Shown here piece by piece: positions 11,401-22,476 of a stretch of 64,000 nt of DNA. Location of the stretch: assembly GCA_024811115.1 (NCBI GenBank), contig JAKOGH010000724.1, positions 1 to 64,000 of the forward strand, written 5' to 3'. This DNA comes from Terana coerulea. Lineage: Eukaryota; Basidiomycota; Agaricomycetes; Polyporales; Phanerochaetaceae. Positions within the stretch are counted from its first letter, which is position 1. Each line of letters opens with the position of its first letter. The notes beneath the pieces were generated by a model that was not told the DNA's origin, did no database searches, and worked only from the letters and a program-made list of their open reading frames with translations. The translations under genes and the position numbers were made by a program.

Positions 11401-12525
11401 ACACGTATTCAGGATACCAACGGAACCGTGAGTCAACTCAGCCTTATAGTACTGCCAGCACGTTGGCCAACCATCTATGCCAGGTGTCGGACTCGTATCA
11501 GCTTGCTCGTATGATTCTTCATGACGTCGCTGTAACTATGGACTCGAAGAAGATGCTCTGTGTCGGCACCCTGACGGCTTCTGCCGATGGTCTCCAACCT
11601 AAAAAGAGTCGCGCGGAAAAACAAATTATAGGTGCGCGATTTTTGCGTTGATCCGCGAAGAGTTGTGCCAACCCTATCCGTCAGTCTACGATCTTGGGAA
11701 GCGCGAGATCGAGAAGTACGTGACATCATGGTTCCTCGTACCTTGATTCGTGCTGACCTTTTCCGCGTAGCCGTGTCCCTGTACTGCACGAGGTTCGGGA
11801 CATCACAATCGCACGGACAGGTGACGTCGCGTTGGTCAGTTATGAGAACAAGGTTAGTGTTTCGGTCCACGGAATCCTGTACGGTGCTCATATTTTCCGT
11901 ACCAGGCTCCTCCGCAACTATGGAAAATCGATAATATCAAGGATGTCTCGCGGTTATCATTACGACATACATACATGCCCAAGGTGCCTGTTGACTTCGC
12001 TGGACCAAGCTACTTCGGAGGTAAGAATGACCAGTTGGTACTGTGTGCTGGTAAAGGTGAGTATCGAGCAACTTGCATTGAGGTCTTCGCTCACACTTAG
12101 CGATAGCTGGTGATATCCACATCTGGGACCGTGAATCTGCCGCTCTACTCCATCACATCCGGCCGCAAGCCCTCGGCGGTGGCGACCTTACATGCATTGC
12201 ATGGAACCCGGCCGCCGACCCGTTCATGTTTGCGACCGGCTCTCACGACGGCGCGGTCAAGATCTGGACGGTGCCGCCGGAGACCGCGGAACAGCTGAAC
12301 ATCGAGTACCCGCCGAGCCGCGCGACGAGCACGCACGGGACGCACCCGCCACCGACGCCGCGCACCGCGTCGCCGTCGATTCTGGACGCGGACGTGTTCC
12401 GCACGGAGAGTCCGTCGACGAGCGGCGACTCGCAGGACGGATATTCGTTGGCGAATCAGCAGGCGGAGGCGAGCAGCCGGCTGGTGCAGTTCCTGCAGGT
12501 GCCGCCGCATCAGGGCGCATCGTAG
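8417..12525 (+). CDS. Membrane-anchored WD40 repeat protein, 20 exons
   Basis: Twenty exons joined at GT-AG sites give 3,066 coding bases, an exact 1,021-residue frame with no internal stop. Boundaries: 8417-8576, 8635-8676, 8746-8803, 8859-8883, 8946-9083, 9134-9325, 9377-9515, 9584-9815, 9867-10811, 10867-10900, 10957-11033, 11086-11146, 11199-11271, 11320-11357, 11413-11427, 11484-11631, 11685-11715, 11771-11852, 11906-12056, 12101-12525. The N-terminal third has conserved text (YWASCLKTYEGQFKYPAVQR) and about four hydrophobic segments (for example FWFTSLVFSIGAAVNSLLGL and RSPLVFLVLSVACFSAGL). A Ser/Thr-rich linker follows. The C-terminal half has WD-type blades (HQALVRHLQFSPNGKYLATS, GSHDGAVKIW); the last blades loosely recall WDR26/Gid7. 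Probably a membrane-tethered scaffold; the partner is unknown. The 15-base exon 15 is unusually short. Confidence 0.9.
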
Positions 12526-13469
12526 CACTCACTTTTGGCTGAGCCGATGGTAGATGCTCCTCGGTTCATGCATCTTTCAAGGGGACCTAGGTCGCGATGG
12601 GACGAAAGTATGTATGTACTATAGTAATCGGCTCGAAATAGTCTTGTAGAATGGACCCTCAGCATCTTGTATATTATTGCATATCTTTTGAAATTGGTAT
12701 TAGCACCTACCTCCAGAGATCAAGCTTCAAGCTTCAAGGGTCAGGCCTCAGGGCCTTGTTAGTGGATGTAATTGATCTTAGAGAAAATGTTGCTTGCTTG
12801 GGTGTGGCCGACGCCACGACGCTGTCGGCTCTTGCTGATCCGAGCCGGATCACCGCTCGGTGAGGTCCTTTCGCCGACATCTCCATGCTTCCGACTTTCA
12901 TGCTCCAGTACTGTAAACCTCGCTGGTGGCCTAATTGCGTGGCCCAATACCTCGCAAGTGATACCACATGCGATCGCAAGACATAGAGGCTGTGGAATGG
13001 CATTGCTGTCTATGGTACCGCTTTGCGGCTGTCCGGCTTTAAGTAGTCGGTTCCCAAGTTGAGGGGTCGTTGTGAGGCTATGGGATATGTGAGTGCTCGT
13101 GTCTGACATCTGTCTAGTATTTTATACCCGGGATTCTATTGCTATTATCAATTCACTGCTTTTCTCCGCATGAGAGCTTGCTTTTGGATGTCCAGGCCAA
13201 CGCGCAGCTTGTATCCTCGTATTTGTGTCCCGAGTTTCCCCAACAGACTGATTTCCGAATGAATTATACTTGATAAAGCTAATATAGCGACCATCTTTTT
13301 CCGACGTCTGTTGATCTGGAAAGCCAGTACGGCGGCTGTGTGGTCGTGAACTGGTGGCCTCGCTCCTGGTCTACTTACACCATCTGAGTTGTTTCCATCC
13401 TTCAACTTCAACGTTAACGTTTAACCTTCGCTTCCGAACCACGTGATTTTGAGTAAATCTAGGCGACCA
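12526..13469. other. Intergenic spacer
   Basis: No recognisable gene on either strand. Short frames overlap in several registers without domain content. A small direct repeat (caagcttcaagcttcaag) lies near 12720. Confidence 0.5.
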
Positions 13470-14995
13470 ATGCCTCCCGCACCCACCCACAGATCGTTCG
13501 CTACAGCAGCCGACCTCCCTCCGGAGATCGTTAACAGGATTCTCGAGGAGTTGATTACAATCTGCGACGTCAGCTACACTTGGACAGAGGAAAAAGACTG
13601 CTCGGTACCTACAGCCTGGTATGTCGCTACTGGGCCTCAAGGTGTCGAGTCGGCATGTTCCACGTCATGAGCTTGCGGCCGCGCGACATTGATTTACTAT
13701 TCACATTCGTCGACCACTCCATATCAGGCTTCCCGCTCTTATACAACTGTATCGAGCACTGCCACTTCGAATGCAAGGATGCATGGACGCCTTGGCTACA
13801 TCGCCTGCTTTTTAAGGACTACTACCGTCAAAACAACAGCTTCGAGGGCGAACAAATCCTCGAGTTGGAGAGAGCCTATGTACCTGTTGCTGCGAGTAGA
13901 CCATCACTCCCAAGTAACATGGACTATGCACCTCGTAGGCTATCCGACTCTCTACCCCGGACGCTACCAGGAAGCATTTTTCATTTCCTGTACCTGAACC
14001 TTACCGACCTTCGTTTTCGAAACCTCTATGACCTCTTCCGACTCATTTCAGATATCCCCAGCGTTGCGTTTGTGGAATGCAGAAAGCTCGCTTTCGATAA
14101 TCCCGATGTTGCTCCAGTGCTGGACACTATACCCCTCATGCGGCGTTTAAGGAGACAGCGGCGCAGTATGCTCCAGTCCATCGAGTTGAGTGAATGCAGA
14201 GGGCCTCATGTCGTGGAACACATCACAACTATCGCCCTTTGGCTGTCACAGACGCCCCACTGGCCCCATTCCCCAAGCATGCTGTGTGAACGTTATCTCC
14301 AACTAGTCTTCTTGTCCAACCCCGACTATACAACGAAAATCTACATTGGTATGGCTTAACATTGCTGTACATGTTGTAAATATGAAATGTTGAGCCTATG
14401 TGAACAGGGCAACATCATGTGGGAGTAACCTACGGCGATCCAAGAGACCCAGACCATGAGTGGCCTAAAGGCTGTCGGTGCCCGGTGGAAGTTTTACACC
14501 CTGGAGCCCAGTGGCAGGCAGAATATCAATCGGCGTAACATTGCCCTTCGACCATCCCTCACGAGTTCTTTTGAGCATTTCAAACGCATAGATTGGACCA
14601 TGGTTGACGAGATCATCGACACATTTGAGGAAATCCAGATGTTGTTTATCTTCCTCTCAGGACAACAGGATGCACCCATCGCCAGATGGCTTGTCGAAAG
14701 TATCCCTAGAGGATATTTTCTCCCGAAGGCGGTCAGCCTGCACAAGTTGCGAATCCAGATCCAGGTCTCTAAGGAGTTCTCAGACGAAGAGCGTGGCGAT
14801 TTTTGGCTAGACGAACTCGATGATGCGGCGCTGTCCCAGGAGTATGAAATGGACGGCCACCGCGTCTTCCTCACAAAGGTTCAGATTTTCGATTTATGGA
14901 TGTGCAAAACCGTCGAGGAGAAGGAGCAGCTCTTACAAGATATTCTTTCCGGCGAGTCACAACGGCAGGAGCCTACTACGGGTACCGAGCCGTAG
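13470..14995 (+). pseudogene. F-box protein gene with frame breaks
   Basis: The start at 13470 opens MPPAPTHRSFATAADLPPEIVNRILEEL, the first half of an F-box. The second half (RLLGTYSLVCRYWASRCRV) lies in another frame. The switch must occur near 13555-13600, and no plausible intron spans it. Leucine-rich-repeat-like text follows to about 14350, an intron-like gap, and a further segment to 14995 (FEHFKRIDWTMVDEIIDTF, then VEEKEQLLQDIL). A second frame change seems needed around 14460-14550. Fungal F-box proteins of this type act as SCF substrate receptors, with the F-box binding Skp1. Either the gene is decaying or the assembly carries single-base errors. Confidence 0.6.
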
Positions 14996-15184
14996 ATGGG
15001 ACTGCCGTGCATAGACGAGGTAGAGATGGACTCGGAGGCACGGAACACTCGCGGTGCTCCTATCGATGGCTGCGGCCATCGCAAGTAGCAAGGCGGCAGA
15101 AACTGTATCCTGTGTGGATGCGCCGAAGGACGAATATTCCCGAGTGGATGGTCCAGGAGGGGCGGGGGAGAGGGTGAAGAAGAA

Positions 15185-15424
15185 GTGTGGGCGTCGCCGA
15201 AGAAACAGAGGAGGAGCATTGTAGAGGCTGAGGAAACAATCGGCCGACGGTCAACGGTGACTGGAGGTTCAATCGAGGAGCAGAGCTCAGAAACGAAGGT
15301 CGGAACAGGAATAGGCGGTGACGAGCCTGAGAATGTGATCAAGACTCACCAAGAGCAGCGCGTTGAGCGCAAGTCAAAGAGGACCAGAACAGCAGGTATG
15401 TCGACGATAAGTTATAGAATGTGA
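15185..15424 (+). CDS. Unassigned charged reading frame
   Basis: An open frame of about 79 codons, rich in Lys, Arg and Glu (KKQRRSIVEAEETIGRR, then QEQRVERKSKRTRTAG), ends near a GT that could be a donor (ggtatgtcg at about 15395). It lies just after the F-box gene and 70 bases before a solo LTR. It could be a C-terminal exon of an unrecognised gene cut off by the LTR, or chance. No family is recognised. Confidence 0.2.
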   Translation: MWASPKKQRRSIVEAEETIGRRSTVTGGSIEEQSSETKVGTGIGGDEPENVIKTHQEQRVERKSKRTRTAGMSTISYRM

Positions 15425-15492
15425 GAGACGGATGGCTAGAGTGGTGCTGATGCGCGACGGATTTGTAGACAGGGCCACTGAATCGAAGCGAG

Positions 15493-15861
15493 TGGAAGCC
15501 TGCCGTGTGCAGCGGCAGGAAACACTCAGATCAAACGAGAGAACGGGAACAAACTGCGTAGACGGAAGGAAAGACTGTAAGTACATGTGAGAGTAGCTAC
15601 GGTGAGACAACGGGCATACCTGCGTAGACGGAAGGAAAGACTGGGGATCCATCTACGAGGGAGGGAGGTATATGTATGAACGGGCGTGGGAAGGTTGAGT
15701 CTTCGGAGGTGGCGTTGCTGGAAGTGGCAGTCCTTCCATATATGGAAGGGGAGATGTAACTACGGTTTGGATGTATATGCTAATGGTCCGTGTGTGTACG
15801 CTAGAGGTCCGAGGGGGAGATATGTAAAGGAATGTATACGAGACTGTGTAACAGGGTTACA
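15493..15861 (-). mobile_element. Solo LTR, copy A
   Basis: A 369 bp element ends TG...CA in either orientation (plus strand TGGAAGCC ... GGTTACA). It matches the solo LTR at 19762-20789 outside that copy's nested insertion. It carries two copies of a motif, CGTAGACGG(A)AGGAAAGACTG, and the palindrome CCTTCCATATATGGAAGG. Flanks are GCGAG (left) and GAGAG (right), a 4/5 match to a 5-bp target-site duplication. No internal retroelement genes adjoin it, so it is a recombination remnant. Orientation is arbitrary. Confidence 0.75.
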
Positions 15862-16375
15862 GAGAGCCTCTCGACGCAAGGGTGGCGTATAAGATGTTCA
15901 AGCAGTGAGTACTACACTGTTCCTATAGTGCGTGAAACGTTCCGAAAATTTCGATAGTATACCCTGTGCAAGCTATCGCATCAATATTCGTATTTTGTAT
16001 GAGTGACACACCACGTACCTATCATTTGGACATAATTTATGTTGCGATATTCGCGGCTAGATCTCGTCCTCGAACAATAATTGTAGGAGAAACAGTGACT
16101 TCGGGCTTCCGAAACAAAGCGAGCGTTTGCATCCAGCGATAGAGCCTTATTCGGACGGTGAGCCCCCGGAGGAGGTTCTACAAAGCGGGATAGAACACTA
16201 TGATAAGTAGAAAATGTTCTTCAAGCGCAGGTGATGGAAACGGTATATGTATTTATTTAAAAAAGGTGGTAAAGCCCAGATGAGGTTCAGTGACCAAGAA
16301 TACAACCAGGAGATGAGTAGATTCGAATCAGTGAAAACCGTACTCAGCGAATTCAGCGAGAAGCGAGCTGTTCCT
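15862..16375. other. Intergenic spacer
   Basis: Region between solo LTR A and the 3' end of the SWIM+RING gene. I see no gene, repeat or RNA in it. Confidence 0.5.
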
Positions 16376-17782
16376 TCAGTAGTCATCATAGGCGTGATAA
16401 CCATAATGCCTTTTGCCCCGTCTTGGCCCATGGTAGTCTGTGATCGCTATCAGCCCATTGTTATTTGGCATAGGGTTAAGCAAGGCTTACAGGTACTCGT
16501 ATCGCGCACGGGGCTGGCACCCGCCGCAGAGCCAAGGTTAAGATAACCTTCCGACGTTGTTGCAGACCGCGATCCACCTGCGGCGCCAGGGACGGTCCAC
16601 TTTGATCGGCATATCGGACAGGTCACATTCGCGCCCTTTTTCTTTGCCCCTGAATGATTACCCTGTGAGCAATTGTCCCTGTCCGACTGAGTGATCGAGA
16701 AGTCACCGACATTCTTGTAAACACTCCTTATGCAAGCAATTTCCGCACGTCTCGCAGAACGACAATGTTGCTTCGGATGCACCTTGCATATTCTCATAAC
16801 AGACTGAGCAGTCGTCTTCTTCCGTCGGCACCCGCCTGTTGGGCTTGCTGCTGGTCGACTTCGACGTCACGGCCTTGCCAGTTGCGAGAGCGTATGCTTC
16901 ACGAACACGGGCGTGAGCCATGTCGTTCGGAGCCAAGGGCGCGTTATCAAAGACGTCTTGCAGTTCAGAGGTAAGGAGAGCTCTGTTTGATTCTGCGTTA
17001 AATCCCCAGCATTGAAAGTCGACTACACGCCGACTTACTTCTGATACCAAACATGCGAATGCTGAGAGACCTGCAAGACTAAAGCAGTGTGAGAGAAAAT
17101 CTCCCGCTGAGCAGTCTAAGTTACCTTTGGAGAAGATAAATATCTAGGATGCATGAGTCGCAGTGAAGACGGGCACCATGTGAGGACATACTATATGTTT
17201 GCAGTGATTTCCTTTCAATGCATCCGGGCCTAAGACACCATTGAGCAGCTAGCCTGTTGGAAAGGTTATCTGGACCCACAATTGCACGATGGAAGTTTGT
17301 CAATGGTGATAGTATAAACCTAAAACAAGTGTCAGGCTGGGCCACAGTAGGGATCAAGCAATACATACGTTTCCGGTAGAGCCCAGGACCTGGAATTCCT
17401 CCTTAAGCTGTCTGTCTACGCGTTTTCTGTCCACCATGAAGAATCTGAAGGAAGACTGATGAGTTTGTGAATATATCGAGGATATCAACGCGACGCGACG
17501 CGCCTCTGCATGGCGACTCTCTCTGCACGGTCCAGGATATTCTGGGGGCATTTCTTCTTCATCATAGCAAGCCGCTTCTCGGGTACTGGTGCATTCGGAT
17601 CCTTAGCTTTCCGCTGTCTTTTTGGCAGCCGGGGCCTTCGGTGCAGGTGAGTCGAGTAGAATAGGATTGGAGGACGAGCCGGGGGTGTTGTAAGCTGCCT
17701 GAGCCGGCGTGTACGACGATCCGGCGAGTGTTGGAAGATAGTCTGCAGGGTCATCGTACACGTTTGCTTTGCGTTTCACCAT
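16376..17782 (-). CDS. SWIM zinc finger + RING finger protein
   Basis: The start at 17782 gives MVKRKANVYDDPADYLPTLA. Exons then read KDPNAPVPEKRLAMMKKKCP, FFMVDRKRVDRQLKEEFQVL, the SWIM motif CxCx(n)CxH (PSCNCPDALKGNHCKHI, split by an intron with donor gtgggt), ALLTSELQDVFDNAPLAPND, and a RING-type finger (CSVCYENM, CETCGNCLHKEC, CPICRSKW). The tail YYHGPRRGKRHYGYHAYDDY ends at 16376. SWIM plus RING suggests an E3 ubiquitin ligase or nucleic-acid-linked adaptor, like fungal ZSWIM2-type proteins. Two registers do not join cleanly. One is at about 17615 in an A5 run between PAAKK and RQRKAKDP. The other is at about 16740 between the two halves of the RING. Either a small insertion or an unusual intron is present; otherwise every conserved block is intact. 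Confidence 0.75.
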
Positions 17783-19118
17783 ATTTTCTATGCGCTGAGG
17801 TACCGCGGTCAAATAAGTTCGAGGGTGGTGGATGAAAGAGAACGTTGTGGCCCGAGTGGCTCAACTCGGCAAAGCCGATACATTGGGCGCTCTGTTGGCG
17901 CTCTGTGTCGGGAGGAGCCGCAGACATCTGATTGCCCCTAACCTTGAACCCGAAAGGACCTGACCCCTGAGGCATCCTGCCAGTTCCTTCGTAACCATGA
18001 TGTCTAACGTTCTCTTCCGAATGCATTCATCAACCATTCAACTATCGTCTCACTATACAAAGTCTCACGACAATTCAAGCATTTGGATCAAGTGCTATCT
18101 AATCCGCGTTTGCACGGCTGCGTATCCGCGTTGCATCCAAGTTGCATCAGCAGGGCAGGTATGTACAAGCCCGCAGTTAGCTAATACGACAAGCTAGGTA
18201 CTTCCTTCAAACGATCGCAGGAACAAGTGGAGAGTGGAGAGGACGGATGCTTAATGCCTTACAACCCGAAGACCCGGACGCGGCGAGGGTTTTGGTCGTG
18301 CAGACCATCTTTTCGCGCAGCTGGAGGCCCTGAGTCGGTACGTTTGCATCTTGAACTCGTACGTCTTTCTATCGGCACCATCCGTGAACCCACGGCGGGT
18401 AAAATGGCATTTGCCCATGCGCCTTCTTACTATGTGAGGAGGTGGTTTCTGGATACTCTGCGCTTAAAACCAGGATGGTGGGCACACTTGCAGGGTGTAC
18501 GGCTCTTGGCCACGGCTAGTGCCCTGCAAGTAGCCCACGCATACATTCATGGAAGGGGTTAACACACAGGGTGTGTTGACCCGCGTTCTATCGCAATGAG
18601 CCGTCCCAGTGAGCTGCCCGGGAGGCGACGCGACCCGACATCGTCGCAACGGCCCAAAGGTCATGCATCGAAAGCTCGGCTATGGATCAAGGCGGACGAC
18701 AGGCATGCTGGGGAGCTGCCAGAAGCAGTCGCACGCCGATTGCCATCACACAGAGTACCAAGAACCATGTGGTGTACGAGGAAAGGCTACGTGTTCGGGG
18801 AGCAGTGCGAAACCGATTCTATTCACGGCGATTTAAATGTAGCTTCACACATGTGGCGAGCAGTCTTGCCGAATGGCCTCGAATTTTTGGACCTGCATCT
18901 CTTCGCGAGATTACCTTACTTTCAGCTGCAAAGCGTACGACGTCACTCTCTGTAAGTGTTTCCCTCCGTTGGTGTTTTTCTTGGACATTTTAGCTAATCT
19001 ATTGATGTGGTATGACACAATCCCGTGTATCGCTCATGCGCGCTATATGTTACATGCAAAATACAGCGTGACTTTGACTATCTCACAATCTCACCCAACC
19101 TAACGGTATGCTGCCAGG
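17783..19118. other. Spacer with unassigned frames
   Basis: Plus-strand frames at 18227-18562 and 18596-18955 are open but show no recognisable domain. One alternative register near 18230-18360 reads like soluble protein (ALQPEDPDAARVLVVQTIF, then QLEALSRYVCILNSY). I cannot assign a gene. Confidence 0.3.
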
Positions 19119-20002
19119 CTAAGCAAGCGCATCGGATGCGCCACCACCAGCTACAGGCGCATTGACTTCTCCATGGCCACTCTTGACAGCTAAGACTACG
19201 TCTTCCCTTATATCACTGCCGGCGAAGAGCATGTCATCCAAGTCTTGACCCATGTTCCCGACCACACTCGGGCTGACTCTGAACCCAGGTGCGGTGAATT
19301 GAGAAAAATGCTGGGTCCCCGACTCGGTAGGGTCCCTGTTGCTGAGCTCGCGGAGGTTCATAATAAAGCGGCTTATGAGGATTGGCGGCTGTGAGTGAAG
19401 TTAGGGGCGGTTTCTCCGAAAGGCGTTATACTTGCGCACCAACGTAACAACGAACGCGCTGACAGGTGCGGTCGGCTGACGATCGATATTCGTTAGTAGA
19501 ACATTCAGCTGGGCAGCCAGGTATATTGAACCTACAATTGACTCCGTAGCTATTTGCGCTATATTGAGTGCTAGAAGAATGCTGCGTAGGGCTCAGTTTT
19601 CCGTTTGAGGACATGGATTGAGGAGCTCACACAAAGTATAATGTACCTGTACCCGGGATGTATCAGCAATCGTCAAACCAGGCCGACCGGACCATCCAAC
19701 ACTCACCATCGCGGACAAGGCACGTCGTAACCGACAGCTTCATGTTCAATCTGCGAGCATCTGGAAGCCCGCCGTGTGCAGCGGCGGGAAACACTCAGTT
19801 TCGGACGAGAGAACGGGCAAAAGCTTCGTAGACGGGAGAAAAGACTGGTAAGTACATGAGGAGGTGCTACAGGGGGACAGTGCAGCATACCTTCGTAGAC
19901 GGGAGAAAAGACTGAGGTCCGTCTACGAAGGGGAGAGGTTTATATATGAGGGAGCCGTGGGAATAGTGAGTCTTCGGAGGAGGGTGCCTAGAAGTGGACG
20001 TC

Positions 20003-20011
20003 CTTCCATAT
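20003..20011. repeat. 9-bp target-site duplication, left copy
   Basis: CTTCCATAT here is repeated at 20674-20682 on the far side of the TIR element. The uninterrupted copy A has a single CTTCCATAT inside a palindrome, which proves the duplication. Confidence 0.85.
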
Positions 20012-20673
20012 GGATAATTCTAATTGGAAACCCCGGTTTCCACAAGCGCCCGAAACCCACCCAAATCAGGAAGGCGTCGGGCGGCCTGGATAACAGGCGC
20101 CCACTAGCGTCGGCCAGTATCAGAGGAGGATAGCTCATTCATCGCCATTTTAATGCACAAAAAGCTCCACTTAAGGTTAATAAAATAAGCATCAGCCAGC
20201 TCTAACATTATGTGTACTTGAATATACTATTTATCACCAACTGTTGGTTACTGTCGCTTATATGCAGCTTTTAGCTGATTTTTGATCCAAGGTTCGACCT
20301 ATGAATCAATAAATGCTGGGTGTATGCCTAATGTAGCCTGTATTGGTCCCTGAAGTTACACATACATTATTTAGACTGGCTGCATGGTCACAGAGTAAGC
20401 ATTGGCATTATATCCGAAAGTAACAAGTTTGCTTATCAAAATGTGAGTACTGATGGCTTCTTCAGATATTCTACTGTTGCACCAGTGCTAACAGAATGGT
20501 ACATAAAGCCTCAAAAATATATTGCATATTTAGCCTACACGTAGTGAGTACTAGTGCTGCATAGATTGCTTTTCATCGCTTCCGGCCTACCAGCGCCTAT
20601 AGCTGAGCGTCCCGCCCCTTCCCCGATTTGGGAGGGTTTCTCCGGAACCCGGGGTTTCCAATTAGAATTATCC
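20012..20673. mobile_element. 662 bp non-autonomous TIR element (MITE-like)
   Basis: Terminal inverted repeats begin GGATAATTCTAATTGGAAAC at both ends. They extend, with gaps, to about 65-75 bp (shared GAAACCC then CCCAAATC then GG/AAGG). The centre is AT-rich with no coding capacity. It is flanked by a 9-bp duplication, CTTCCATAT, and the empty site is seen in solo LTR copy A. A 9-bp duplication with long TIRs fits Mutator-like transposons best. Other superfamilies with 8-9 bp duplications, such as hAT or KDZ-type, are possible without a transposase to compare. Confidence 0.85.
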
Positions 20674-22476
20674 CTTCCATATATGGAAGGACGGGTGCTA
20701 ATTAAGGTAGTGCGCGTACTGTACTAGGAATGGGATGTATCTACGTGTGTGCGGTCATGGAATGTAATGTCTTGTGTAACAGGGTTACAGCATCCTGAAT
20801 CTGGCGGTATGTTTTCGCCCACGTCATAGCAAGCACGAGAGCGTCCGCGGCGATGCACGGAATGCGAGTGACATACACAACTGGAGCTGCTGATGAGAGA
20901 CGGCTTCGTGGAGATGGTTCTAACACTTACGTCTAGGACGAATCAACTAAGCCCACAATCCCGCTCATGCGGTTTTAAGTGTCTGAAGAACTTACATGTT
21001 GCTCAACCTCTGGGAGACCGTACTCGTCTCGGCGCATACGGACAATGGCGGGCCAATGTACTCGAAGCTCACGCGGGCGAGGTCATACTGAGTAACATGA
21101 GTACAAGGCAAAGCCTTAACGCAACTGCAGGAGCAACTCACAGAATTCGTCACAACAGGGGTTAATCCAAGGAGAAACACCACAGCAAATAGAGCTCTGT
21201 TCCTGTTCCAAAGGGCTGATATGCGTATCGCTGAGAACACTACAAGAAAATCAGCTAAGTGTAGTCTCGTAGAAGAGCAGAAGGGCGTACGAGATACTTG
21301 AATGAAGCCGACCAGGCCTAAGACTTCACCCAGCAGTGAAACCGGCCTACAACTACCATACTACTTGTGAGCATATAGTATAATTATCACGAATGCTCCT
21401 GACGAACCTCTGAGAATTTATGTGAAGCCCAAACGGATGTTCGAGAGCCGAAAGTGCACGTACCTCTGGCGTTGAAGGGAGTAGTTGAGACATCGCCGTC
21501 AGCACCATGACCCAGCGCGTCGTTACCAGCAGAGCAGAAACAAGGGAAAACCCGTGCCTCCACGCAGTGACTACCTCTTGGTGTATTGTGATTATATACT
21601 CGTAAACCACTAGGGCTATGAAGATAGTGGGTGGAGTGTCAGTGCGCCGTACTAGTACGCAGTAGCGTTGGAGGTGTGCATACCTGCCAGGCCAACAGTA
21701 ATACGGCTCGCGATAGTTCTAAACATTTCAAGAATTGATGAGTAAGTACATCAGGTTAGTGTTGGCGAACCCACGTGTCCGAGATAATCTGCGAAAGTTC
21801 TGCATCTGTGGGCTGCGACATACTCAGTGGTGTCAACGGAGTGGTCAAGTAAAGGAGCTGAGTGTACCGTTCAAATTTGTATTGGGGGTTATAACCACTC
21901 GAATCTGAGCCATACTTAGCTGGACGCTGGCTTCAGGCGCACGCTGCGCTTATGTCGGGTTTCACGAACTGATTGAGCAAAGCAAGATGGGATTGCAATC
22001 TTCGTAGATACAAATACTAGGGGTTAATCACTGATGTCAGGATCGTCAATCAAGCCTCGTCAAGTTGATACTCCCATCTGCGAGCGGTAACGAGCTAAGC
22101 GCACAGTTATCATGAATAAGGCGGTGACCTGCTGATGGTGGATCCCTAACTTCTGTACTCGCCAACGAACTTTACTAGCCGCATCTGCATAGCATCGTAG
22201 ATTGGCTAGTCGTCAGGGGCAATATATAAAAGTATTGGATCAAAGATCGTCAAAGCCTCACCGGCCTCGGGTAGGAGGGGAAAAATCAAGTTGCAGCGCG
22301 CGCTGCCAATCTGGGTATAGCCGGACGCCACAAAGATTCGGCAGACACCGATGAACTCAACGTCTGAGAAGCTTGCACGGCGCTGTGGAAACGGATAGCA
22401 CCTGAGCATGTACAACTAAGTAGACTGACAGCTGGATGAGGGGCTGCTAGTTTGGCTGTTGTGTATTCTGCACAAG

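Larger units (their letters stand above)
19762..20789 (-). mobile_element. Solo LTR, copy B, with nested TIR element
   Basis: Ends TG...CA (plus strand TGGAAGCCC ... GGTTACA). Flanks are GCATC at 19757-19761 and GCATC at 20790-20794, a perfect 5-bp target-site duplication. It is homologous to 15493-15861 in order and sequence, including the twin CGTAGACGGGAGAAAAGACTG motifs and the CCTTCCATATATGGAAGG palindrome. Without the nested element (20012-20673) and its 9-bp duplication it is about 357 bp. It interrupts an exon of the DUF6533 gene. A TTTATATATG tract (about 19940) may be the LTR promoter. Confidence 0.88.
19119..21760 (-). pseudogene. DUF6533 membrane protein gene 1, LTR-disrupted
   Basis: Exons on the minus strand match the Agaricomycete DUF6533 family. 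These are VVYEYIITIHQEVVTAWRHG (N-terminal domain, near 21600), FSAIRISALWNRNRALFAVV (near 21230), and ITRIPCIAADALVLAMTWAKTYRQIQDA (ending 20790). The exon resumes beyond the LTR with RRLNMKLSVTTCLVRDG, and the C-terminal exon ILISRFIMNLREL then VGNMGQDLD ends at 19119. A solo LTR (19762-20789) sits inside an exon with a perfect 5-bp target duplication; removing it restores the exon frame. An additional stop or frame change lies in the next exon (GTLYFV then stop, about 19635). The family is predicted to have several transmembrane helices; its function is unknown. Confidence 0.8.

Noticed and set aside
18227..18955. A new gene from two adjoining plus-strand frames
   Set aside because: No domain, no clear splice sites joining them, and an alternative register reads equally well; left unassigned.
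15493..20789. The repeated 360-bp units as duplicated gene promoters
   Set aside because: Both have TG...CA ends and 5-bp direct flanks, and one splits an exon cleanly; that fits solo LTRs.
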